From contig OY294044.1 of the NCBI GenBank assembly GCA_958510825.1, positions 98,432,893-98,496,892 of the forward strand: a stretch of 64,000 nucleotides of DNA, given 5' to 3'. This stretch comes from Brachypterus glaber (taxonomy: Eukaryota; Arthropoda; Insecta; Coleoptera; Kateretidae). The notes below the pieces were generated by a model, which had not been told where the DNA came from, searched no databases, and saw nothing but the letters and a program-made list of their open reading frames with translations. The position numbers and the translations under genes are program-made. Shown piece by piece: positions 54,574 to 63,659 of the stretch (the stretch's first letter is position 1; every line of letters begins with the position of its first letter).

Positions 54574-55082
54574 ATGCTATTCACAGCGCGTAGCGCTAGA
54601 ATATGGTAGTTTCGAATTTCCCAAAATCGCCAAAAACCGTCATAGACAAAAAAATCTTGAATAAAAATATGTTTCAGGAAAAAATAAGAAACTTTAAAAA
54701 TGTTCGTCTGTCCGTCTGTCTGGCCGTCCATCCGCCCGTATGACCATCCGTCCGATGTCACGATTTTAGTAGACATGACACTTTAAGAACGAATTATCCG
54801 ATCGACTCGAAATTTTCAGGAAATATTAAGTTTAATAGGGGAAAATCCCTATTGTTTTTGAAAATAATGCCCCAAAAACAAAAACAAAATATTGGGGGTT
54901 AAAAAAAATAAAAAAAAAATATCATTTTCTATTTTTTTTTCTTCGCTTTTTGTAAAAAGATTATAAATTAATTTTTTTAAAATTTTTGTTGATTTTTGAT
55001 TTTGATTTTGGAAAATGCAATATACTGTTTACTGTGAATAGTATGTAATGAAATGCGTAGATATCTTCACGGCTTGTTTGAG
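54574..55082 (+). repeat. Family B copy
   Basis: Starts ATGCTATTCACAGCGCGTAG, then GGTAGTTTCGAATTTCCCAA, a CGTCTGTCCGTCTGTC tract, GAACGAATTATCCGATCGAC, CGAAATTTTCAGG, and near the end ACTGTGAATAGTAT and ATATCTTCACGGCTTGTTT. CTATTCACAG and CTGTGAATAG form short inverted ends. It begins directly after the LINE tail. Confidence 0.8.
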
Positions 55083-55439
55083 AACTATTATTACTATACT
55101 CGCCAAATATAAATTTATATATCTAAAGTGGTAAACCGCTGAAAAAAAATTACCACCCGAGTTTATCTAGAAAGATTTTCACGGAATATTCTTTAAGATT
55201 ACCTCGAAAAATCTTTATAATTACCCAAAAATGGTCCCACGTTTGGTAAAGATAAGATTTTCTCGGATTTTCTCGAGAGATTTCCTTTAAGATTTCGTCG
55301 TTTGTAAACCTGAGTTCCTCAGCGGCTTGCCCCTCGAGGCAAGTTAAACAGGAAAATATATTTTTTAAGCTTTGTGGTATAGACCTATAGGAGAAAACGA
55401 ATTGGGATAAACGTATCTTACTGAAAGGGCAAGGGGCGA
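55083..55439. other. Gene-free stretch
   Basis: CGAAAAATCTT, TCTCGGATTTTCTCGAGA-type words recur between 55180 and 55300, probably degenerate repeat. No gene. Confidence 0.35.
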
Positions 55440-55670
55440 TTCACCATTGAAAGTAGGTGTACATTTGAATTGCATGGAAGTACAAACGGAAGTACGTGAA
55501 AGTATATACGGAAGTACATCAAAGTACATGGAAGTACCTGGAATTACATGGAAGTACTTGTAAAAATGTGAAAGTACATGGAACTACTTGCAAAATCGTA
55601 GAGGTACATGGAAGTATTTGCAAAAATGTGTAAGTTTATCGGAGTACTTGCAAAAATCCGAATGGGTATG
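55440..55670. repeat. Degenerate ACATGGAAGTAC minisatellite
   Basis: More than twelve variants of ACATGGAAGTAC and of TTGCAAAAATGTGAAAGT occur in tandem, giving a unit that grows from about 12 to about 33 bp toward the right. Low-complexity open frames across it are artefacts. Confidence 0.85.
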
Positions 55671-55677
55671 GGTTTTT

Positions 55678-55895
55678 TTAGAGGGGAGATCTATTTTTCG
55701 TCAGGGGTAAAGCTTTTTTTCAGAAGCGAGGACCTTTTTTTTTACTCATCAAAATTTTCTGAATTTTATATCAGAGGAAAAGTTATTTTTAGAGATGAGG
55801 ACCTTTTTATTGCTATAAACATTTTTCATCAGGGGTAAAGCTTTTTTAGAGGCGAGGACTTTTTTTTGTTATAAAAATCTTCCGTCAGGGGTAAA
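55678..55895. repeat. Minisatellite of about 55-65-bp units
   Basis: Units of CGTCAGGGGTAAAGCTTTTT, AGA(G/A)GCGAGGACCTTTTTTT and TATAAAAATTTTC occur about four times (55700, 55770, 55828, 55885). Related to the CCGTCAGGGACAAAGC units at 16560-16890. Confidence 0.85.
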
Positions 55896-56475
55896 GCTGC
55901 TTACATGTATACATGAGAGCTATTGGGAGCTTTTAAGAGATATTTTTCTACAACTGGTTTAGAATATAGGAAAAACACACACTGATTAAACATAGAATGA
56001 CTATACCATATCAAGTGTTAGAATGAGCAAATGTGGTGCCATCTCTCGCCTATAAAAAATTAAAAAGACTAAAAAAATTCACAAAAAAAAATATATTTCT
56101 TACCATAAAATACTGAATAATTTAATGTAATTTAAAGTTTTGAGTTAAAATAAAACAAAAGTTTACTAGTTTCTTAAAATGTTACCTGTTTTTATTTATC
56201 GTTATTTATTTTATAAAAAAATATCTATTGTTGATTATAATTATTTAAACCATGATATCTATCACAACACTCTGACATCAACTTAAATATTTGCATTATA
56301 ACATAGGTAAAACAAAAATTATAATTATATGCATTATAATACAATATATAATATAATATGCATTATAATTAATTATATGCATAATTATTTCTAAATAGGT
56401 CCTGAAATTAAAATATATATATATATATATATTTTTTTTTAAGTGTTTCTTTGATAAAGTTATAAAATAGTATTA
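55896..56475. other. Gene-free stretch with an (AT)n run
   Basis: Plain AT-rich sequence with repeated ATTATAATNNATATGC words (56330-56390) and an (AT)n microsatellite at 56412-56432. Confidence 0.45.
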
Positions 56476-56483
56476 CTCGTAAG

Positions 56484-57505
56484 TAGTGTTGCCGCCTAAG
56501 GCCTATCGTCTCGCTATCGTCTCGTTATCGTTGGACAGAACGATAGCGAGAGGTGAAAAAATATCGTATCGTTGTAACGATAACGAAAGGCCTCTCGCCC
56601 GTAACGAGACCGGCGCGAGAGCGATAACTATCGTACAGTCAGAGACAGTCGAATGTTGAAGCCACCTAAAATAAGATAAAAATATTTGACACAAACGTCA
56701 TTATTTAATTTTTGAATTTAATGATGTTTAAAATGTAAATATATTCTTTAATAGGCATTATGCATCATACATTAGCACATTATATAAGGCTTTTATCTTT
56801 TAAAATCGTATCCAAGGCAGGAACCTCTTCAACATTGTCCTATTTTTATAGCAGATACAAAATAAACTCCTGGCAGATGCACTAAGTACCTAACTAGGAC
56901 TATAGTAAGTACGGTAGTATTTGACTAATGCGAGGGGTAATTTAAAAGAAGGCAAAAATTCCAGATCTGTTGTTTGTAGGATTTGAGTGTTAAACATCAA
57001 TTTTAACATTGTTTATATATTTTGCTTTCCCATGTTTACTTTCTCAAAAAAAGTATTGTCATAGAAAACAAATTAAAACATTTTTTTTTGTCTAAATCAT
57101 CTTATGTTTTCCTGAAAGGTCGAGAAAAATAAAATAATAAAAAAAAAATGGTTGTCGGTCTGTCTTAAGACTTAAGAAAGCTTTGAGCTACATATTTAAA
57201 ATTTCGAATGCAGATGTAATTTTATATTATTTTTTTCCTTTTTCTTTATGAGAAAGTAAACATGGGAAAGCAAAATATATAAACAATGTTAAAATTGATG
57301 TTTAGCACTTAAATCCTAAAAACACCAGATCTGAAATTTTTGCTTTCTTTTAAATTACCCCTCGTATTAGTCAAATACTACCGTACTTACTGTAGTCCTA
57401 GTTAGGTACTTAGTGCATCTGCTAGGAGTTCATGTTTTTGTATCTGCTATAAAAATAGGACAATGTTGAAGAGGTTCCTGCCTTGGGCTTTAGGCGGCAA
57501 CACTA
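56484..57505. mobile_element. hAT-like non-autonomous element, 8-bp duplication
   Basis: Ends TAGTGTTGCCGCCTAA and the inverted equivalent, flanked by perfect 8-bp duplications CTCGTAAG (56476-56483 and 57506-57513). An 8-bp duplication with a TAGTGTTGCC-type tip is characteristic of hAT transposons. Arms of about 250 bp (56812-57057 and 57235-57490) are over 90 percent identical in inverted orientation. A 309-bp insertion splits the left arm. No transposase. Confidence 0.93.
56503..56811. repeat. CGATAGCGAGA-rich insert in the hAT arm
   Basis: Compared with the right arm, sequence from about 56503 to 56811 is extra. Its first 130 bp carry CTATCGTCTCG, CGATAGCGAGA, CGATAACGA and GTAACGAGAC words in both orientations, GC-rich against the background; the rest is AT-rich. 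It may be a decayed transposon whose repeated words are transposase sites, or an expanded simple sequence. Confidence 0.75.
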
Positions 57506-57513
57506 CTCGTAAG

Positions 57514-58110
57514 TGCATTGTTTTAAAAATATGTGTTTTTTACATGTTACAATGTCCAGTGACAAGGAATATTTCCTTTAACCTACTCTGCAGTTTAAAG
57601 CCATACATTGTTTCATATTTGCAGTCAAAGAAAAAGTATAGTTTAAAACACGTATGGAATAATGATTTCACGCTCCCACAACCGTCATCCTCGCCTAATG
57701 GCTAAACTAGTTATAGAATATACTATTTTTATAGCGAGCTGGGTGTTTAGAAGAAAAGTAAGCAGGCAGGCCTAATAAAGGATGAAGGGTGTAAAAATGT
57801 TACAAAAATAAAATAATTAGCTATAAACAGAGTGGGATGAAAAATTGCCTTAAGCTAGTCACAATGACTTGATGAATAAATATTAAGCTAGTTATTAGCC
57901 CCCTATTGACCCCCTTACCGATTTTTACTTTTTCTTTTATGAGAGCGGAAAGTAAAAATACTCTAAAAGTTTATCGTTGCAATCTAAAGTCACCTTGTAT
58001 TAAGGTTTATATTTATCCTTTATGCTCAATATTGAAAAGCCATAAGAAAAAGTCATAAGCCATAAAAATCATCAACTTATCGACAGAAAGGGAACAGTAA
58101 AATTATTATT
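57514..58110. other. Gene-free stretch
   Basis: No gene or repeat recognised, part of the presumed receptor intron. Confidence 0.4.
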
Positions 58111-58144
58111 ACTTTTTGTTCGGAATATAATCTTACCTGGCATT
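58111..58144 (-). other. Copy of the receptor exon 3' edge and donor
   Basis: On the minus strand, 30 of 34 bases match 62238-62205, the last 8 bases of the receptor exon plus 26 bases of intron: AATGCCAG then GTAAGATTATATTCCGAACA against AATGTCAG then GTAGGATTAGATTTCGAACA. The upstream exon sequence is not conserved. It is either a tiny duplication of the donor region, a relic of a second exon copy, or chance. Confidence 0.5.
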
Positions 58145-58171
58145 AAAATTACACTGCTAAAATTTTTAACT

Positions 58172-58236
58172 ACATATCGTCTCCTATCTCACGTAACGAC
58201 GTAACTGCCGCCGTTACGTGATAGGGGGCGATATGT
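58172..58236. repeat. Long hairpin
   Basis: ACATATCGTCTCCTATCTCA with CGTAACG pairs with CGTTACGTGATAGGGGGCGA and TATGT, about 26 pairs with two or three mismatches and a 13-nt loop. A minimal fold-back element is likely. Confidence 0.85.
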
Positions 58237-58320
58237 GCGTATTGAATAAATTTCATGAATGGCAAAAATATTACATTTGTAGCTGAACACTGACCTATAA
58301 AAAAAATATTACTCGGTCTA

Positions 58321-59418
58321 TACAGGGTGTATTTGAAATAGCGTAGAAAATTTTAACATGTGATTCTACATGATAAAATATGACAAAAAGTTCCTATAAA
58401 CATAAGTCTAAAAATGCGTCATAAGGGAGCTACGCCCCTTTGAAAGTGGCTAAAAAAATCGGTTTCTATTTAATAACTCAGGAACCCTTTGAGATATATT
58501 AACGAGGTTTTGCACGTGAATTAATCATAATAAGGCCCATCTTTGTATGTCATTTTCACGTAGTTATTTACACCAGGGGTGTGCGAATCGAGGGGGCCTT
58601 ATCAGTTTTTTGTCCCAAACTTTTTTATGTGTAACGTTTTTGCAATTTTATTTTCGAAAAATTCATTTAAAGGTGAAATTCCACGGTTCGAGGACGAAAA
58701 ATTAAATACTAAAATGTTGAGAACCAAAATTTTAATGATGCAGGGCGAATGTACATTAAAAACTAAGAAAAAAACCTCATATACAGGTACTTCCAAAAAT
58801 CAATCCTAATGGAGCTATGGTCTCCTAAAAATGCACCATTTTTAAAGGGCTATGGTAGCTTTAAAAGCGTTTTTTTCGACCTACATGTATGGAAACTTTT
58901 TTTCTTAGTTTTTGATGTAGAATAACAATGCATCATTAAAATTTTGGTTTTCGACATTTTAGTATTTAATTTTTCGTCCTCGAACCTTCAAATGAACTTT
59001 TCTAGAAAACGATTAATCCTACAGTATTACAACAAGAGTACCTTTTTTATGTATTTTGACCTGAGGAATCATATTTCAAAAATAAAATTGCAACAAAGTT
59101 ACACAGAAAAATGTTTGGGACAAAAAACTGATAAGCCCCCCCCCCCCCCGTTTCGCACACCCCTGGTTGAAATAAGTACATTAAAATAACACATAAAAAT
59201 GGGCCTGGGTAGGATTAGTTGACGTGCAAAACCTCAATGATATATCTCAAAGGGTTCCTGAGTTATTAAATAAAAACCGATTTTTTTAGCCACTTTCAAA
59301 GGGGCGTAGCTCTCTTATGACGCATTTTTAGACATATGTTTATAGGAACTTTTTATCATATTTTATCATGTAGAATCACCTGTTAAAATTTCCTACGCTA
59401 TTTCAAATACACCGTGTA
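58321..59418. mobile_element. Family A element, copy 5, palindromic with TA
   Basis: Left arm from TACAGGGTGTATTTGAAATA, right arm (about 58935-59418) its inverted copy over some 480 bp at over 90 percent identity, ending CACCGTGTA; outer TA on both sides fits a Tc1/mariner-type target. A (C)13 run at 59138 corresponds to the GGGGG of the other arm. The core (58720-58935) has AAATGCACCATTTTTAAAGG. No transposase. Confidence 0.88.
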
Positions 59419-59438
59419 TATCACGGTTCACCGTTATT

Positions 59439-60353
59439 ATACTATTCAATGCGCGTATCGCTAGAATATTATTATACGGTAGTTTCGAATTTCCCAAAAT
59501 CGCCAAAACTCGTCGTAACAAAAAATTCTTGGATAAAAATATGTTTGGACTGAAAAATATAAGAAACTTTAAAAATATCCGTCTGTCCGTCTGTCCCTCC
59601 TTCTGTACACCTGTCCGATGTCACGTTTTTTGTTTACAAGACAACTCAAAAACGAATAATCCGATCGACTCGAAATTTTCAGGAAAATTCAAGTTCTTTG
59701 AGTAACAAAAAATTCTTGGATAAAAATGTGTTTGGACTGAAAAATATAAGAAACTTTAAAAATATCCGGCTGTCCGTCTGTCCCTCCTTCTGTACACCTG
59801 TCCGATGTCACGTTTTTTGTTTACAAGATAACTCAAAAACGAATAATCCGATCGACTCGAAATTTTCAGGAAAATTCAAGTTCTTTGAGGGGAAGATTTC
59901 TACTACTAAACAGTTATAGTAAAAGAAACTTTAAAAATAAACCGAAAAAGGCTGAAAGAAAATTCTGATTAACGTAACTTTTTCAGGAAAAATTAATTTT
60001 ATTATAAGAATCAATTCTACCAATTTTGAAAGTTATTCCCCCAAAAACAAAAAAGTTATAGGGGGTTAAACTTTTTTAAAAAATGAAAAAACTATAATTT
60101 AAAAAGAAAAATAATTTTTTTTCGTTTTACGCAAAAAGAAAACCAACAAAAAAAATTAAATTTAATTTATTCAAAAATATTTTGATTTTTTGCAAAAAAA
60201 AATAAAAAATGTGTTAAATTTTTTTTAAAGTTTTTTGATTTTTTTTTAATTTGGGGAAATGCAATATACCATTTTCTGTGAATAGTATATAATGGAATGG
60301 GTAGCATTACATATATTTACGCCGTAAAGTTTACGGCTTGTTTACTTTTAGTT
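59439..60353 (+). repeat. Family B copy with internal duplication
   Basis: Same order as 54574-55082, from ATACTATTCAATGCGCGTAT to CTGTGAATAGTATATAATGG and TTTACGGCTTGTTT. A 187-bp segment is tandemly duplicated (59517-59703 and 59704-59890), nearly identical between copies, each with one CCGTCTGTCC tract. Confidence 0.85.
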
Positions 60354-60758
60354 TGACTTTGGAAAGCGCTCAATTTTTTTGTATAATTTGTTTAAGTACT
60401 TATAATGTAGTCAAATAAAAAAAAATTATTTGCTGTAAAATTTTTTATTACACGACCCCCATTTTAGGAGCTGAAACTATCAAATATATGTGAAAAGGTA
60501 GTTCCATATGTGAAGTCAACTCCTTTAAAAGTTAAGAGTTAAGGGGGAAGATGTCTTTTAGACTGCACCTAGTTGAATATTTAAATAAATGTCGACAAGT
60601 CAAATAAAAATGGGAGAATTAAAATTCTCATATTTTCGCATTTTATATTTTCCATTCCGAAGATATTGGCTCTCGAAGCCTATATTTCAAAGTTTAATAA
60701 AATCAATCTATAGACAGCTTAAACAAGGGCGTATCCAGGGGGGAGCGTAAAAATTTTC
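60354..60758. other. Gene-free stretch
   Basis: Ordinary intronic sequence; TAAAAGTTAAGAGTTAAGGG near 60525 recalls a family C terminus but without its partner. Confidence 0.35.
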
Positions 60759-61735
60759 GCCTGCGGCGCTGAGGCTTTCTTACGTTAAGATTCTAAAACT
60801 TAAACGTAAAAACTGTAAAAATTTTCGAGTTTGGCGCTACACTGTAAATGCAAATATGGTAATTTTACAGCGAACAAAGTAGGTCATATGTTGCCAGCAA
60901 AGAAAGTGGTAAATTTAAATCAGTACTGTAAATTCACAGTTATCTGTAAAAAAGTGAATTTTTATTTTGGTAATTTTACTGCTATCTTTTGTAGAATGTA
61001 AGCTATTATTAGGGTTAATTTAATAAACATTGTAAATTCACATTCTGACATTGTAAATTTGCTTTAATTATTACAGTTAAAACTACTGTAAGATTGACGG
61101 AAATATTTAGAATGTAAAGCTTTCTTGCATTTAAGTAAACCTGTTAATTTTAACACTTTTTAAATTAAAATATACTAGGAAATTTAAAAAAAAATCGCCT
61201 GCGGCGCTTTTGTGAGAAATTTGAAACAAGCAAATGTGCATGTCCTTTTACGTGGACCATATATGGCCTATACACTTTTAGATTCGTAAAAAAATTCTTC
61301 TTATTATTTTTTTTCCGGAGGTCTGGGTTTGATGGTCCTCCAGGAAGAAAAGGGCGTGAAAACCAGCAAATGTGCAGGCCCTTTTTCAAGTGCACCATAT
61401 AAACTATAGATCTTCAAATTCGTACAAAAATTCGCCTGCGGCGCTAAATCTTTTTTGCGTTTAAGTGAAACTTTTAACTTTTAAAGTGAAAATATACTAT
61501 GACATTTAAAAGAAAATCGCCCGCGGCGCTAGTACTTTCTTGCATTTGTATGAAATTTAAAATTATAACACTGTTTTAAAATTTTAGACCATCAAATTGT
61601 AAAAAAATTGCCTGCGGCGCTACGGCCATCTTAAGTTTTATTTTAAATATATGTTTTTAAAACATGAGTTTTACATGAGATTAAAAAAAAAACGTAAAAA
61701 ATTAACAGAAATTGTAAAATATCGCCCGTGGCGCT
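60759..61735. repeat. Irregular CGCCTGCGGCGCT repeat array
   Basis: The near-palindromic CGCC(T/C)GCGGCGCT follows an A- or T-rich AAAAAT word at 60759, 61196, 61433, 61518, 61609 and 61723 (variant CGCCCGTGGCGCT), with spacings of about 437, 237, 85, 91 and 114 bp. Spacer sequence between also resembles itself (CTTTCTTACGTTAAG, CTTTCTTGCATTTAAGT, TTTTTTGCGTTTAAGTGA), so units decayed from a common repeat. An ACTGTAAATT/TTTACAG-rich patch at 60838-61090 is probably a separate insertion into the first interval. Confidence 0.75.
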
Positions 61736-62230
61736 AACATAGTTAATCAAGAGGCTGACGATAATTTTTTAAGTCGTCACTTTTTTGTGCTTTTTATATT
61801 GTTTGTATTATAAATATAATATGTGGATATTTTCTATACAACTATTCTTTTATATAATTTTTTCTCTTACGGCGCAAGATTTTCTATGTTTTTACTAATT
61901 TAAGAAAATTTCTGTATAATTTTGCCTAACTGGCCATTTTAATTAGTATTAGTAAAATATTCAAAAAATTTTGCCTGCAGTGCCACTTTAATTCTTTTCC
62001 AGATTTGGGAAAAAATGTTTTATTTATTACATATTTATGTTATGTTGTATATAGACACTGTCTATTGTACGATTATGATTTATTAGTATTTTTTTTCTGT
62101 TTACTTAATATAGTCCTGAAAGTCTTGAAATATATTTCAGAAAGTTCTGAAGTTTAATTTGTTTTGTAAGTCAATTCATAGATAGTATAAGCATATAATT
62201 TATAACTTTTTGTTCGAAATCTAATCCTAC
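61736..62230 (-). other. Start of receptor intron 1
   Basis: Begins GTAGGATTAG on the minus strand at 62230. Reading through the donor gives 19 residues without receptor character and then a stop, which supports splicing. No other element recognised here. Confidence 0.7.
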
Positions 62231-62830
62231 CTGACATTTCGGGAACTGTTCTTCAGCTGGTCGCTCCACTTTCCATCCCAACAGTGGCGGGATGCAAATC
62301 AAAGCCGAAAGTACCCAAACAGCAGCAATCATCACAATAGCACGAACTGGTGTCCTTTTTTTCAAATACTCCACTGCCTGGGTGATACTCCAGTACCTAT
62401 CCAGAGAAATCAAACACAGGTTCATGATGGAAGCTGTGCTTAAAAGTACGTCCATAGCCGAATGGATATCACACCACCAGGTTCCGAAAATCCAGTAACC
62501 CATGAGTTCGTTAGCTAACGAGAAAGGCATTATTATTAACCCGAGAAAAAAGTCGGACACTGCAAGAGATGCAATGAACCAATTTTGAATGTTTTTCAAA
62601 GCCTTCTCTGTTGTTATAGCTATTATCACTAACATATTACCAATAACTACAGTTATCATTATAATTGTTACAACGATTGAGGCTAAAATTATTTGTGGAA
62701 GAGCGTAACCGCTGGGTAAATGTGGAACTGCAAAAGTGGTATTTGATGAATTGTAAGTGGAATTGTCCATTAACAGAAGGATATCTTCCATGGATTGTAC
62801 TGGTTGAGCAGTAAAATTGGACAGAGCCAT
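62231..62830 (-). CDS. alpha2-adrenergic-like octopamine receptor, exon (TM1-TM4)
   Basis: 200 codons from the ATG at 62830 to AAA TGT CAG just before a GT donor (phase 0). A class A amine GPCR at the plasma membrane. N terminus with sequons N5FT, N23ST and N30TT; TM1 about 46-71 (GN, N65), TM2 about 83-105 (LAVSD, D93), TM3 about 117-140 with C120 and amine-binding D127, DRY at 144-146, TM4 about 163-185 (W172), and C199 for the extracellular disulfide. WFIASLAVSDFFLGLIIMPF and NELMGYWIFGTWWCDIHSAM fit the insect Oct-alpha2 type rather than tyramine or beta-type receptors. Octopamine binding with Gi-type signalling is the family role, inferred. Exons for TM5-TM7 were not found. Confidence 0.93.
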
Positions 62831-63039
62831 TGTAGAAAGTTATGTTTTGGTCCCTTAAAAATTATGTAGCACTATTGTAAGTATATATACAATTTTTATA
62901 CCCGTTTCAGCTCCGAATCAGCCCTTGTTTCGGCGAAGAAAAAACTATTTTTTAACACATAAAAAAGGGGAAATTAAATGGTTAAAAATTAATTACTTAT
63001 TGTTAATTTTCACTATCTAGATTTAGAATATCGGTAATT
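62831..63039 (-). other. Sequence directly upstream of the receptor ATG
   Basis: The ATG context is ACAATGG (A at -3). A possible acceptor, TTTTTAAG at about 62858-62865 on the minus strand, would fit a 5' UTR intron, but the polypyrimidine tract is weak. Could be plain 5' UTR. Confidence 0.35.
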
Positions 63040-63330
63040 GGTAATGCCACTTTTGTGGCCCATGTGGCTTGCCGGTGATGGAATGCGTGTCGGCATCAGC
63101 GACGTGTAGGATGACGAGGGATTCGTGGGGCATCTTCTCGCCTCGACTCGCGACCGAACACTGTGCTTGGGCCGACCCCGACGTCGGGCATGCGTCGGCA
63201 CGACCGGCGAAAGACACGGAGGAGAAGTGTTCTCTCTCAGAGTCCGCGCCTAATTACGGATTAACAATTCGCCTATCAATTGTTGCGAATGCTGTGTGTG
63301 GCCAACGTATCGCGATGTATCGGTTCAACA
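63040..63330 (-). promoter_or_regulatory. CpG-rich block, candidate promoter or 5' exon
   Basis: About 60 percent GC with many CpG (CGTCGGCATCAGCGACG, CTCGCCTCGACTCGCGACCG, CCCGACGTCGGGCATGCGTC), against some 30 percent GC around it, 200 to 500 bp upstream of the receptor ATG. Such unmethylated-looking islands often mark promoters and first exons in AT-rich insect genomes. Open frames on both strands are explained by GC-richness and show no known domain. No TATA box or splice donor was identified with confidence. A GC-rich transposon fragment is the alternative. Confidence 0.4.
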
Positions 63331-63370
63331 TTGCTTTAGGTATTAATTATATGTATTATATTAGATCAAA

Positions 63371-63570
63371 GGGTACAGTGTCGGACTGCACCGCCGGCAG
63401 GGAAGGACAGAGACAGCCCGGGCCCAGGGGAAACTTTCTGCCCGGGCCCCTCACCTCTGAAAAAGAAGCTTGTGTATTTTTTTAAATTATTTATTTATTT
63501 GACGTTTTTAAACTTTATTGTATGTATATTGTATAACGAATAAATCTTGAATCTTGATCTTGAATCTTTA
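63371..63570 (+). repeat. GC-rich repeat fragment with TTGAATC tail
   Basis: CACCGCCGGCAGGGAAGGAC and two GCCCGGGCCC words (63416, 63440) are followed by A/T-rich sequence and a tail of TTGAATCTTGATCTTGAATC (63547-63567) after AATAAA. A short oligonucleotide tail after a polyadenylation word is typical of a non-LTR element or SINE 3' end. Confidence 0.5.
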
Positions 63571-63659
63571 CCCCTGTCAAAACCAGAGAATATTTGCAAC
63601 CGAGCCCCCTCGGGAGTCCGGGTCCCGGGGAAATGGGGAAAAATTTAAAAAAATACAAA

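Noticed and set aside
62292..62498. Open frame on the plus strand opposite the receptor exon
   Set aside because: Antisense shadow of the well-supported receptor coding sequence; no domain.
63069..63485. 138-codon plus-strand frame through the CpG-rich block
   Set aside because: Long only because the segment is GC-rich with few stops. Overlapping frames on the minus strand are equally open, and none has a recognisable domain.
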